Source of the DNA: Mesorhizobium sp. 131-2-1
GTDB lineage: Bacteria > Pseudomonadota > Alphaproteobacteria > Rhizobiales > Rhizobiaceae
Direction of reading: 5' to 3'
Assembly: GCF_016756535.1 (NCBI RefSeq)
Contig: NZ_AP023247.1
Span: 3,596,501 to 3,660,500 of the forward strand
DNA length: 64,000 bases
The notes beneath the pieces were generated by a model, which was not told the origin of the DNA, ran no database searches, and saw nothing but the letters and a program-made list of their open reading frames with translations. Shown in pieces: positions 53,226-62,331 of the stretch (the stretch's first letter is position 1; every line of letters starts with the position of its first letter). The translations under genes were made by a program, and so were the position numbers.

Positions 53226-54509
53226 GTGGAGCATCCAACATCAACGCTGCCCGCTGAACCACTGCGAAGGCGAACGAGCTTCCTGCGAACATTGGGACCG
53301 GGACTGATCACGGGTGCTGCGGACGATGACCCCAGCGGCATTGCGACCTACAGCCAAGTAGGCGCGCAATTTGGCTATACACTCGGCTGGACAATTCCGT
53401 TCAGCTACCCGCTGTTGGTCGCGATCCAGGGGATTAGCGCAGGTATCGGCGCCGTGACCGGCCAGGGCATCGCCCAGAATCTGCGGCGACATTATCCGCC
53501 TTGGGTGATCCGTTTTGCCGTTCTCCTGCTGCTCGTCGCCAACTTTATCAACATTGGCGCCGATCTGGCGGCAATGGGGGCTGCTTTGCGGCTGCTTGCC
53601 GGCGGGTCTCAGCTCTTCCATGCGATCGTCTTCGGATTGCTTTGTGCTGGCCTCGAGATCCTCGTCAGTTACAGGCGCTATGTGATGGTCCTGAAGTGGC
53701 TGACCCTCTCGCTGTTTGCCTATGTCGCCGTGGTGCTGGCGGTGGACGTACCGTGGGCAGCCGCCCTGCGCGATGTAGCCATTCCGCAATTTGTCTTCGA
53801 CAGCGACCACGCCATGGCGCTTGTGGCCGTTCTAGGTACGACGATCAGCCCGTATCTCTTCTTCTGGCAAGCCGGCGAGGAAGTGGAGGAACTGCATCGT
53901 CGTCATCTTGCACGACTGGGCACTCATCCGCGTGCGGCAGGTACCGAGCTTGCCCGCATTCGAACAGATACGCTTTTCGGCATGGGCTTTTCCCATCTCA
54001 TCGCCCTCTTCGTCATCATAGCCACCGCAGCCACACTGCACGCCAACGGCATTACGCAAATCGAGACTTCCGCGCAGGCGGCCGAGGCGCTTCGGCCGAT
54101 CGCTGGCGAGTTCACCTTCGCGGTTTTCGCGGTTGGCATCATCGGCACCGGCATGCTGGCCGTCCCGGTGCTCGCCGGCTCGGCCGCTTACGCCGTCGCG
54201 GAGATGTTCCGCTGGCCTGAAGGACTGGATCGGCGACCCCGCGAAGCCAAGGCTTTCTATGCAACCATCGCCGCAGCGACCCTCGGCGGTGTCGCTCTCA
54301 GCTTCACCGCGCTCGATCCGATCCGCGCGCTCTACTGGAGCGCGGTCATCAATGGGATACTCGCAGTTCCGCTCATGGCAATCATGGTCATGATGGCCAG
54401 CAGCCCGCGGATCATGGGGAGGCTGACGGCCCCCCTGTGGATGGTGCTGGTGGCAGGACTAGCGGTGCTGGTCATGGCGCTCGCGACGATCGGGTTCTTC
54501 GTGCTGTAA
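53226..54509 (+). CDS. NRAMP-family metal ion transporter-like protein
   Basis: 427 residues from GTG 53226 (AGGTG 8 nt upstream). Eleven membrane segments. The first helix has DDDPSG at 33-38 in place of the metal-coordinating DPGN, and the sixth-helix MPH motif is absent (TTISPYLFFWQAGEE). This matches NRAMP-related proteins that are not typical Mn/Fe importers. It follows the Pat relic directly and may use its old leader. Substrate unknown. Confidence 0.82.
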   Translation: MEHPTSTLPAEPLRRRTSFLRTLGPGLITGAADDDPSGIATYSQVGAQFGYTLGWTIPFSYPLLVAIQGISAGIGAVTGQGIAQNLRRHYPPWVIRFAVLLLLVANFINIGADLAAMGAALRLLAGGSQLFHAIVFGLLCAGLEILVSYRRYVMVLKWLTLSLFAYVAVVLAVDVPWAAALRDVAIPQFVFDSDHAMALVAVLGTTISPYLFFWQAGEEVEELHRRHLARLGTHPRAAGTELARIRTDTLFGMGFSHLIALFVIIATAATLHANGITQIETSAQAAEALRPIAGEFTFAVFAVGIIGTGMLAVPVLAGSAAYAVAEMFRWPEGLDRRPREAKAFYATIAAATLGGVALSFTALDPIRALYWSAVINGILAVPLMAIMVMMASSPRIMGRLTAPLWMVLVAGLAVLVMALATIGFFVL

Positions 54510-54606
54510 GCACCCAAGTCGCTGGAAACGGGGGCGTCAGGCGGGAAGGAAGGTTCCATGGTGCGTCCAGCCGCTGCGCCTTTCGGCGCTTTCCAGCCGC
54601 TTGAAG

Positions 54607-55707
54607 TCACAGCGATGCCAGGACTGCTTCCACCGGACGGCGTGGCGAGAACGGTAAGGTGGGCCCGTAGCCGAAGCGCATCACGATGTCTGGCCTGCGT
54701 CCGGGCATCCCGACAAGGCCCGCGAGCTGTGGCCGCAGGGCAGCGATTTCGACGGGCTGATTGACGAAGGCGTGCTTGAGGCCGAGCGCCGTCGCTTGCA
54801 ATGCGAAGCGTTGGCAGGCGCGTCCAGCGCGAATCCAGTGATCCTTATCATCGCGCTCAGACACGAAGATCGCGAGCCCCGCCGAAGAGCGCAACTGGCG
54901 AGCGTATTTGTCGTTCTCGGTCGCAACGCGGAAGAGCAGATCGAACATGAAGCCGCCGAGCCAAGCCGGTGCCGTCGGATTGCCGCTCGCCGCGCTGAAG
55001 AGACCGTCGCCGGCTTCGAGCGCCTGGCGGGGATTGAAGCGCAGCCAGTCCTTCAGCTCGTGCACGAAGGCGGGATCGTCCAGCTGTGCGGTGTTGCCGG
55101 CGACGACCAGGTCGAGCACCCGCTCAACCTGCTGCCGGTCGGTTAACAGGATCAAATCGACGCCCGAGACGCGAGCGGCGGCTGCGAGGGCCTCAAGATC
55201 GGCAGTGGCAACCAAACGCCCGTCGTAATCCGCGCGCGTCGACTGGCGCACGGGGATCGCCTCGAATAGAGCAGTGCGTCTAGCGAGCCCCGCGCCAAGC
55301 TCCAAGACCACCGAACCATCGCCGGTCGGATCGAATCGCAGCTGGCCGCCGCGACCTCCCGCGGCGGCGGCGAGAGCGAGGTTTTCAGCGGCGCAGCCGA
55401 GGCTGGCGAAGAGATGATGGTCATCGGGGTCCACCACGGGCGTGCGCCGCGCAAAATCCGGATTGATCGCAATGCGGCCTTCTGCAACACCGAAGTGCCA
55501 GGGCTGGGTGTTGTGGCCATTCGCGGCCAACGTCGCAAAGCGGACGAAGTCTATGAGTTCCGGATGTTCGGGGAGTTTCGCGCGCGCCACGGCAACCGCA
55601 GCAGCGTAGTCCGTCATCGAGCCGGTGGTCGAGAAGCTGAACGCCGCCCCGCCGGTTCCAGCAAGCGCCAAGGAAGCGCCTCCGATCATAAGTTGCCGTC
55701 TTTTCAT
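54607..55707 (-). CDS. Acg-family nitroreductase-like protein (Tat-signal type)
   Basis: 366 residues from ATG 55707. It starts with MKRRQLMIGGASLALAG, a Tat-like or twin-basic signal, then a nitroreductase-fold domain with FVRFATLAANGHNTQPWHF, DPDDHHLFASLGCAAENLALAA and GRACQRFALQATALGLKHAF. It resembles the Acg/Rv2032 group, members of mycobacterial dormancy regulons that bind FMN without clear reductase activity. A strict FNR box lies 63 bp upstream. The frame to 55770 includes the box and is not coding. Confidence 0.85.
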   Translation of the reverse strand: MKRRQLMIGGASLALAGTGGAAFSFSTTGSMTDYAAAVAVARAKLPEHPELIDFVRFATLAANGHNTQPWHFGVAEGRIAINPDFARRTPVVDPDDHHLFASLGCAAENLALAAAAGGRGGQLRFDPTGDGSVVLELGAGLARRTALFEAIPVRQSTRADYDGRLVATADLEALAAAARVSGVDLILLTDRQQVERVLDLVVAGNTAQLDDPAFVHELKDWLRFNPRQALEAGDGLFSAASGNPTAPAWLGGFMFDLLFRVATENDKYARQLRSSAGLAIFVSERDDKDHWIRAGRACQRFALQATALGLKHAFVNQPVEIAALRPQLAGLVGMPGRRPDIVMRFGYGPTLPFSPRRPVEAVLASL

Positions 55708-55769
55708 CGTTTCGCCTGCTGCTCTCAAAACCGACCGGTCAAATGCGGAGGTTTTGCCATGCGGGGGCA

Positions 55770-55783
55770 TTGATGTGGGTCAA
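55770..55783 (-). promoter_or_regulatory. FNR/FixK box of the Acg-type nitroreductase gene
   Basis: TTGATGTGGGTCAA, strict match, 63 bp before ATG 55707. Confidence 0.8.
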
Positions 55784-55945
55784 AATGCATAAACGCGAAG
55801 CCGGGTCTTCGCCGATCCCGGTCTCGCTCGATCAACGGGCGAGCGCTATGCCATCAGGTTTAAGCGTGCCGCCCCACGTAGATGCGGCCCGTTCTGTTGC
55901 GGTCATGTGGTGAAGCTCAGGGACTGCGCCGCCTCTGGAAAACGA

Positions 55946-56122
55946 TTAGTCGTCGTCGTCCAATGGGAAGAAGTGGACCGCCTTTAGCGTGATCGGGATG
56001 TCATAGCCCTCGATCAGTACCGTGGCCCACTGGTCCCCTAGATCATCCTGCCAGGTGTCGGTGACGCGGCACCTCACGGCCAGATCCATGCCAACCTCGA
56101 CCTTGTCCGTTCTGTTCGCCAT
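55946..56122 (-). CDS. Small acidic protein (58 aa), hypothetical
   Basis: The ATG at 56122 has AAGGA at an ~8-nt spacing. The product is soluble, with a short beta-rich body (VEVGMDLAVRCRVTDTWQDD, WATVLIEGYDIPITLKAVHFF) and an acidic tail (PLDDDD). A strict FNR box is 68 bp upstream, the same spacing as for known genes, which supports real expression. No family recognised. The 162 bp after it (55784-55945) hold nothing I recognise. Confidence 0.62.
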   Translation of the reverse strand: MANRTDKVEVGMDLAVRCRVTDTWQDDLGDQWATVLIEGYDIPITLKAVHFFPLDDDD

Positions 56123-56189
56123 CACTTTATCCTTTCAGCAGCTCGTAGACGGCTCTCACTAGACCCTATGCTTCCCGATCTCGCGGGCT

Positions 56190-56203
56190 TTGATTTTGGT
56201 CAA
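56190..56203 (-). promoter_or_regulatory. FNR/FixK box upstream of the 58-aa ORF
   Basis: TTGATTTTGGTCAA, strict match, 68 bp before ATG 56122 (-) and 109 bp before GTG 56313 (+). Confidence 0.75.
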
Positions 56204-56221
56204 CCATGAAAGGTTTCCCGT

Positions 56222-56235
56222 TTGCGCTGCATCAA
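56222..56235 (+). promoter_or_regulatory. FNR/FixK-type box upstream of the alcohol dehydrogenase
   Basis: TTGCGCTGCATCAA, the reverse of TTGAT-N4-CGCAA, 77 bp before GTG 56313. Confidence 0.65.
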
Positions 56236-56312
56236 TGAAAGGAGGCGGCGGCCGGCGGATTGTTGGTGGACGCAACCAGAATTGCTGTCGCCAAAGGTAA
56301 GGAGAATGCGCT

Positions 56313-57386
56313 GTGGTGAAGATGATGAAAGCCGCCGTGGTCCGTGAATTCGGCAGGCCGCTATCGATCGAACAGGTACCGGTTCCAGTGCCTGGGCCGG
56401 GCGAAATCCTCGTCAAAGTGATCGCGTGCGGCGTCTGCCACACCGATCTGCATGCCGTAGATGGCGACTGGCCGGTGAAGCCCGTGCCGCCGTTCATTCC
56501 CGGGCATGAAGTTGCCGGCGTAGTTGCGGCCCTTGGCCCCGGCGTGACGGACTTCAAGGAAGGCGATCCGGTCGGCGTAGCCTGGCTGCACGATGCCTGC
56601 ATGCGTTGCGAATACTGCGAGACCGGTTGGGAGACGCTGTGCGAACACCAGCACGACACCGGTTATAGCTGTGACGGGGGCTTCGCTGAGTATGTCATTG
56701 CGGCGGCGCCCTTTGCCGCTCGCTTGCCAACTGGCGTCGATTTCGCGCAGATAGCACCGATCCTGTGCGCCGGCGTGACCACATACAAGGGTCTGAAGGA
56801 AACAGAGGCGCGGCCGGGCGAGTGGGTGGCTATATCCGGCGTCGGTGGTCTTGGTCACGTGGCAATCCAGTATGCCAAGGCGATGGGGCTAAAGATCGTT
56901 GCCTTGGATGTCGCACCCGAAAAGCTCTGTCTGGCCAAGGCCGCTGGGGCAGATCTTGCCTTTGACGCGCGCTCGCCGGATGTGGTGGCCAGCGTCATCA
57001 AGGGTACCGGGGGCGGCGCACACGGGATTCTCGTTACTGCGGTTTCGGCGCCTGCCTTCAGCCAGGCACTGCATATGGTTCGCCGCAAGGGTACGATCTG
57101 TCTGGTCGGTCTGCCGCCCGGCGAATTTCCGACACCGATCTTCGACGTCGTGTTGAAGCGCATTACGGTGCGGGGCTCGATCGTGGGAACCAGGCGCGAC
57201 CTTGATGAAGCCATCGCATTTGCCGCCGACGGCAAGGTAAGGGCTGAAATCACCAAGGCGCGCCTTGAAGACATCAACACAATATTCGCCGACCTCAGGG
57301 GCGGTCGAATTCAGGGACGGATGGTGCTCGATTTTTCCGAGCCCGTTCGCAAGCCGGTGTCTGAACGCGCGGCCGTTCCCGCCTGA
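56313..57386 (+). CDS. Zinc-dependent alcohol dehydrogenase (AdhP-like)
   Basis: 357 residues from GTG 56313 (AAGGAG at 8 nt; ATGs at 56322 and 56325 are alternatives). Catalytic zinc ligands C39 (ACGVCHTDLH), H65/E66 (GHEVAG) and a later Cys; structural zinc C96, C99, C102 and C110 (CMRCEYCETGWETLC); NAD site GVGGLGHVAIQYAKAMG. It interconverts alcohols and aldehydes with NAD(H), and could re-oxidise NADH when oxygen is short. It is followed after 62 bp by the Pat-like gene, probably in one transcript. Confidence 0.93.
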   Translation: MVKMMKAAVVREFGRPLSIEQVPVPVPGPGEILVKVIACGVCHTDLHAVDGDWPVKPVPPFIPGHEVAGVVAALGPGVTDFKEGDPVGVAWLHDACMRCEYCETGWETLCEHQHDTGYSCDGGFAEYVIAAAPFAARLPTGVDFAQIAPILCAGVTTYKGLKETEARPGEWVAISGVGGLGHVAIQYAKAMGLKIVALDVAPEKLCLAKAAGADLAFDARSPDVVASVIKGTGGGAHGILVTAVSAPAFSQALHMVRRKGTICLVGLPPGEFPTPIFDVVLKRITVRGSIVGTRRDLDEAIAFAADGKVRAEITKARLEDINTIFADLRGGRIQGRMVLDFSEPVRKPVSERAAVPA

Positions 57387-57448
57387 CGAGAAATGAAGGT
57401 GTGGCGTCCTTGGTCGCCACACCTTTCGCCACGAACGGAGAAACAGGC

Positions 57449-60130
57449 GTGACGATCCGAAATCTCGAACATGCTTTCGCTTCGAAGTCGGTTGCAGTGT
57501 TTGGCGCATCGGTGCGCGACGGCTCTGTCGGTCGTGTCGTCTTTGACAACATCGTCAACGGCGGCTTCGAGGGTGAGATTTGGCCGGTCAATCCGAAATA
57601 TTCGCAAGTGGCTGGGCGACGCTGCTTTGCGACAGCGGCCGAGTTGCCGGGCGTTCCGGATCTGGGGGTAGTCGTCACGCCACCAGAGACGGTCCCCGGT
57701 ATCGTGCGCGACCTCGGCGAGAAGGGGACACGAGCGGCAGTCGTCCTTACCGCGGGGCTTACGCGCGAAAACGGTTTGCGCCAGGCGATGCTTGATGCCG
57801 CCAGGCCCACACTATTGCGCATCATAGGGCCGAATACGGTTGGTCTGATGATCCCGCCCCAAAAGCTCAACGCCGGTTTCGCGCATATGGCAGCCAGACC
57901 CGGCAATATTGCCCTGCTGTCGCAATCCGGTGCCATTGCCACTTCGCTGATCGACTGGGCGGCGGACAACAATGTCGGCTTCTCGCAAATCGTCTCGCTG
58001 GGCGACATGGCTGATGTCGATGTTGGAGATTGCCTCGACATGCTGGCTGGCGATGCGCGGACGAGGGCCATCGTTATGTATCTCGAAACCATACCCAATC
58101 CGCGCAAGTTCATGTCGGCGGCACGGGCGGCCGCACGCATCAAGCCGGTCATCGCGATAAAGCCGGGTCGGCATGAGTTGGCGGCAAAGGCCGCGGCGAC
58201 GCACACCGGCGCACTTTCAGGAGCCGATCGGGTCGTGGAGGCAGCTCTCAGGCGGGCGGGCATCTTGCGCGTGAAAGGTCTCGCTGAATTGTTCGATGCC
58301 GCTGAAACGATCGCCCGCTTTTCACCTCTGGAACGAGCCCGCGTCGGTATCGTCACCAACGGCGGTGGCGCCGGCGTGCTCGCCGTCGACCAACTCGTCG
58401 ACGGCAATGGCGAGCTGGCCGAGCTTTCGCAGACAACGATCGAGCGCTTGAACGGTGTGTTGCCGCGCACATGGTCGCACGCCAATCCGGTGGACATCGT
58501 CGGCGATGCGGCGCCCGAGCGCTACAAGGCTGCGGTCGAAGCCGTCGCGGCAGATCCTGGAACGGACGTCGTCCTGGTGATGAATTGCCCGACGGGACTT
58601 GGCTCGCCACTCGCGGCGGCGGGCGCGGTGGCGGAACTTGCCGAGGAAGGCAGGATCTGCGGGAAACCAGCATTGGCCTGCTGGCTTGGAGAACGCACGG
58701 CGCGCGAGGGCCGGCGTGTCCTGCAGGATGCCGGAGTGGCGAGCTTCGAGACGCCTGCGGACGCCGCGATTGCCGTTTCCTACCTCAGCGACTGGTCGCA
58801 AGCTCAGCGGGCGCTACTGCGCACGCCATCGAGCCGCGGCCAAGATATTGTCAGGGACCGCGAAGCCGTGCTTGCCATATTCAGACAGGTGGCGAGCGAG
58901 CGGCGGCGCATGCTGACGGAGCCGGAGGCCAAGGCCGCTATTTCCGCCTACGGCATTGCGGTGCCCCAGACGATCGTCGCCAAATCTCCTGCCGAAGCAG
59001 AGGCCGCTGCCGGACAGCTGCTCAAAACGTCCGAACACGTCGTCGTCAAGCTGCTATCGAAGGCAATTTCGCACAAGTCGGACATTGGCGGGGTCGTGCT
59101 CAACATTGCCGGCGCCTCTGCCGCCAGGGATGCTGCAACCGCAATCGGAGCGCGGGTGCGCAAGCAGGCTCCGACGGCCATAATTGAAGGCTATGCCATC
59201 CAGCCCATGGTGGTGCGAAGGCACGCTCAGGAACTCATCCTCGGCATGAGCCGAGATCCGATTTTCGGTCCGGTCATCCTGTTCGGCTCCGGCGGTGTGG
59301 CGGTCGAGGTGCTCGATGACACAGCCATCGCCTTGCCGCCACTCGACGATGTGCTCGCGGGCGACCTGATCGAACAGACGCGGATCAGCCGCCTGCTTGC
59401 CGGTTATCGCGATCGCCGGCCGGCCGATCGTGGGGCGATCGTTGCCGCGCTCAATGGGCTGTCGCAGATGGTCGTCGATTTTCCATGCCTCGTCTCAATG
59501 GACATCAACCCGCTGCTGGCTGATGCCGACGGCGTGATCGCGCTCGATGCACGCATCGAGATTGAACCAGAACGCGTGGAGGAGCCGGCGCCAAACCCAG
59601 CGCTGGCAATCAGGCCCTACCCGTCAGGCTGGAGCAGGGATTTTTCCGCAGACGGCGCTCGCTATCACATCCGGCCGATAAAGCCGGCCGACATTGCGCT
59701 CTATCCGGAATTCCTGGCCAGGATTTCGCCGGACGATCTGCGCCTGCGATTCCTGTCCCCGCGCAAGAACTTCCCGGACCAGATGCTCAAGCGGCTGACC
59801 CAACTCGACTATGATCGTGACATCGCTTTCGTCGCGCTGGAGGCGGGCACCGGTGCGCTGGCCGGGGTCGGCCGGCTTTCCTGCGATCCTGACCATAGGA
59901 TCGGAGAATATGCGTTGCTGGTCCGGACGGACCTGCAGGGCCACGGCCTTGGCTGGGAACTGCTCAAGCAGATCGTCGACTATGCCAAGGCAGACAAGAT
60001 CAACCGAATCGAAGGCATGATGCTCAGCGAAAACAACAAGATGTTGGCTATGTGTCGCGAATTCGGCTTCTCCATCGCGCACCACCCCGACCAGGCTGGT
60101 CTGTCGCTGGCAACCCTGGAGGTGGGCTGA
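57449..60130 (+). CDS. ADP-forming acyl-CoA synthetase fused to a GNAT acetyltransferase (Pat-like)
   Basis: 893 residues from GTG 57449 (GGAGAAA upstream; the start is conserved in the relic at 53145). Domains in order: CoA-binding (about 10-135), ligase-CoA/flavodoxin-like (150-290) with H252 in ATHTGALSG, the position of the phosphohistidine of ADP-forming acetyl-CoA synthetases, ATP-grasp (about 475-700) and a C-terminal GNAT domain (about 725-890, GHGLGWELLKQIVDYA). PatZ-like proteins acetylate lysines of acetyl-CoA synthetase and other enzymes. The histidine in the ligase part looks retained, so some ligase activity is possible. Confidence 0.9.
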   Translation: MTIRNLEHAFASKSVAVFGASVRDGSVGRVVFDNIVNGGFEGEIWPVNPKYSQVAGRRCFATAAELPGVPDLGVVVTPPETVPGIVRDLGEKGTRAAVVLTAGLTRENGLRQAMLDAARPTLLRIIGPNTVGLMIPPQKLNAGFAHMAARPGNIALLSQSGAIATSLIDWAADNNVGFSQIVSLGDMADVDVGDCLDMLAGDARTRAIVMYLETIPNPRKFMSAARAAARIKPVIAIKPGRHELAAKAAATHTGALSGADRVVEAALRRAGILRVKGLAELFDAAETIARFSPLERARVGIVTNGGGAGVLAVDQLVDGNGELAELSQTTIERLNGVLPRTWSHANPVDIVGDAAPERYKAAVEAVAADPGTDVVLVMNCPTGLGSPLAAAGAVAELAEEGRICGKPALACWLGERTAREGRRVLQDAGVASFETPADAAIAVSYLSDWSQAQRALLRTPSSRGQDIVRDREAVLAIFRQVASERRRMLTEPEAKAAISAYGIAVPQTIVAKSPAEAEAAAGQLLKTSEHVVVKLLSKAISHKSDIGGVVLNIAGASAARDAATAIGARVRKQAPTAIIEGYAIQPMVVRRHAQELILGMSRDPIFGPVILFGSGGVAVEVLDDTAIALPPLDDVLAGDLIEQTRISRLLAGYRDRRPADRGAIVAALNGLSQMVVDFPCLVSMDINPLLADADGVIALDARIEIEPERVEEPAPNPALAIRPYPSGWSRDFSADGARYHIRPIKPADIALYPEFLARISPDDLRLRFLSPRKNFPDQMLKRLTQLDYDRDIAFVALEAGTGALAGVGRLSCDPDHRIGEYALLVRTDLQGHGLGWELLKQIVDYAKADKINRIEGMMLSENNKMLAMCREFGFSIAHHPDQAGLSLATLEVG

Positions 60131-60146
60131 ACGAACTAGCTTCGCC

Positions 60147-61709
60147 TTACGATGCTTCCTTCAAAGGGACGCTCCGAGAAGAAGTTGCAGCTGGTAAGCA
60201 ATCCAGCATTTCAGCGACGATATCGGTGAGCTTTCGATCAGCCTCGACCCTGCGCCAGGTGGGTTGAGCGATGTTTCGCTGCAATTGCCTGGAGAGTATG
60301 TCGACAGTGGCATCGGAAGGGCCACGCTTGCGCTCGCTCACCCGCTGCCAGAGGACGAGCGGGTCTGCTGCCAACCAGAATCCGGCAAACGCGATGCCCC
60401 GGTCATGCGCGACCTTCTCAATCCGGTCACGGTCTATCTCTCGGTCGAATACGGCATCGGTGACAACGCAACCGCCTTGGGAAAGGATCAATTCGCTGCG
60501 CCATACCATTTGGCGATAGACCCGTTCCGACACGCCCGGTCGATAGGCCTTGTCCGGCAACGTCGTTTCGGCGGGCACCCCATGCATGGCTTTACGGATG
60601 CGGTCGCTCTCGACCATGCGCGCGCCAGGCGGCGCGCCGACATGGGCGGCGAGCGCCTCGGTTACGGTCGTCTTGCCGGAGCCGCTCAAGCCGCCGATCG
60701 CGATCAGCCGGGGAGGCTCGCTTCTGAGCAGAGTTCGAGCGAGTTCGAAATACGATCTGGCCTCAGCAATCAGTCTTTCCGACTCGGAGCTGCCTTCCTC
60801 GACCTGCGTTGCGGTGACATGCGCGCGCACCGCGGCTCGCACCGCCATGAAAAAAGGCAGCAGGATGAACCCGTCCTCGTCGTCGGCTTCGTCCAGGTAG
60901 CGGTTCATCACCAGATTGGCGAATTCCGGAAAGCCCCGGTGCCAGAGGTCCATCAACAGGAAGGCGAGGTCATAGAGTACATCGATGCTGGCAATCTGGT
61001 CGTTGAATTCGATGCAGTCGAAGAGGCGGGGCTCGCCATCGAACAGGCAGATGTTGCGCAGATGCAGATCGCCGTGACAGCGGCGAATCTTGCCTGCGGC
61101 CTCACGCCGGTCGAGCAGGGCGGAATAGCGGGCGAGGGCGGTGCGAAAGGCCCCGGCGATCTGCTCAATCTCGTCTGTTTGGAAGACATTGCTGGTAGCA
61201 AAGCCAGCCGAGTTGATGTCGAGCACTCCCGCGAGGTTAGATGACCCCGTACCGGTGTGGATCTCCGGCGCGCCGCGATGGTATCGCGCAATCATGCCCG
61301 CAACCGTCGTCAGCAGCGCGGGCGTCAGTTGACCTGCGACTGCCATTCGATCGAGAAGCTTCGACTGGTCGAAGCGCACCATTTCGATTGCGGCATCAAC
61401 CAGCTCTCCGGCTCCGTCGAACGTGAGCTTGCCGTCGATCCCTCGCGTGATCCGCCGCGCACCCGCATAAAGGCCCGGCGCGGTCTTCGAATTGAGCTCC
61501 ACTTCCTTCTCGCAGGCGGTGAGGCGGAGGGCAGGCGTCGAGAAATCGACATAGGGCAGCTTGACCGCTCGCTTGAGCTTGAAGGCGCGTCGGCCGACCA
61601 GGAAGATGCGCGAGATATGGGTTTCAACCACCTCCACCGGTCCGGTCTCGCCATATTTGGCGGGATCGAGCAGCAGCGCGCCCACGGCTTCCTGGCTTTC
61701 AACGATCAT
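60147..61709 (-). CDS. Fusion of an aminoglycoside-phosphotransferase-like kinase and a P-loop (AAA/zeta-type) kinase
   Basis: 520 residues. The N-terminal half is an APH-fold kinase with the catalytic loop CHGDLHLRN at 211-219 and a metal aspartate near DCIEFND (231-237). The C-terminal half is a separate P-loop kinase with GLSGSGKT at 340-347 and VVTDAVFDREIDRDRI. This two-kinase protein (COG0645/COG2187-type) is frequent in proteobacteria but its substrate is unknown. AGGAG lies 8 nt before ATG. It is 47 bp after the cytochrome c gene and shares its promoter. Confidence 0.85.
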   Translation of the reverse strand: MIVESQEAVGALLLDPAKYGETGPVEVVETHISRIFLVGRRAFKLKRAVKLPYVDFSTPALRLTACEKEVELNSKTAPGLYAGARRITRGIDGKLTFDGAGELVDAAIEMVRFDQSKLLDRMAVAGQLTPALLTTVAGMIARYHRGAPEIHTGTGSSNLAGVLDINSAGFATSNVFQTDEIEQIAGAFRTALARYSALLDRREAAGKIRRCHGDLHLRNICLFDGEPRLFDCIEFNDQIASIDVLYDLAFLLMDLWHRGFPEFANLVMNRYLDEADDEDGFILLPFFMAVRAAVRAHVTATQVEEGSSESERLIAEARSYFELARTLLRSEPPRLIAIGGLSGSGKTTVTEALAAHVGAPPGARMVESDRIRKAMHGVPAETTLPDKAYRPGVSERVYRQMVWRSELILSQGGCVVTDAVFDREIDRDRIEKVAHDRGIAFAGFWLAADPLVLWQRVSERKRGPSDATVDILSRQLQRNIAQPTWRRVEADRKLTDIVAEMLDCLPAATSSRSVPLKEAS

Positions 61710-61756
61710 TGCATGGCTCCTCTGCGCGGTGCCCGCGGGAACGTTCCACCTAGCGT

Positions 61757-62155
61757 CTATCGCTGCAGTGTCTGGACGTAGCCTGCCAGGTTGTGGATCC
61801 GTTCCGTGGTGACGATTTCTCCGCCGCTTGGCCCGTATTTCCTGACGTCATCGGGCAGGAATTGGCGGCCCCAGACCGGCATATCGCGCTCGCCATGTTC
61901 GGGCACCATGGTGCGGCCGTCGATCATGGCAAAGACACGCCAATACGGAAATTCGCCACCATTGTTTTTCGAAAGACGCGTCAGGTCGGCCGGGCGCTTC
62001 ACCAATTCGTCGCCCAAGGGGCCGTCGCCTTTGCCATCGAGACCATGGCAGACCGCGCAGGAGTTCAGGTATTCCGCCTGGCCGTAGCTCATTTCCTGCG
62101 CAGTTGACGCATTGAAGGTCAGGCTTGTGAAAACTGCAGCGATCAGGAGCTTCAT
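61757..62155 (-). CDS. Periplasmic class I cytochrome c
   Basis: 132 residues from ATG 62155 (GGTGGA upstream; a GTG at 62167 is possible). Signal peptide (1-19), heme attachment site CAVCH at 33-37, and probable axial methionine M92 in RDMPVWG. A low-spin electron carrier for a periplasmic or high-affinity oxidase chain is likely. A perfect FNR box is 55 bp upstream. Operon partner is the double-kinase gene. Confidence 0.9.
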   Translation of the reverse strand: MKLLIAAVFTSLTFNASTAQEMSYGQAEYLNSCAVCHGLDGKGDGPLGDELVKRPADLTRLSKNNGGEFPYWRVFAMIDGRTMVPEHGERDMPVWGRQFLPDDVRKYGPSGGEIVTTERIHNLAGYVQTLQR

Positions 62156-62209
62156 CTTCGTGTCCACCGATTGATCGGCTGAAGCTTACTGCTTCAGCGC
62201 GCGCCGCAG

Positions 62210-62223
62210 TTGATCGGGATCAA
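62210..62223 (-). promoter_or_regulatory. Perfect palindromic FNR/FixK box
   Basis: TTGATCGGGATCAA, a perfect match to TTGAT-N4-ATCAA, 55 bp before the cytochrome c start and 109 bp before the USP start. Confidence 0.85.
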
Positions 62224-62244
62224 TTGGGGCGTCGCAGATGATCT

Positions 62245-62258
62245 TTGATTCAGCGCAA
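62245..62258 (+). promoter_or_regulatory. FNR/FixK-type box upstream of the third USP
   Basis: TTGATTCAGCGCAA, 73 bp before ATG 62332, with its centre 35 bp from the previous box. The pair splits neatly between the divergent genes. Confidence 0.7.
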
Positions 62259-62331
62259 TGAACGCAGCGACCCATCTCGTTACGGTTGCAAGCGCAATTG
62301 AAGCCAAACTCGAAAGTCAGGAGCAGCTGCG

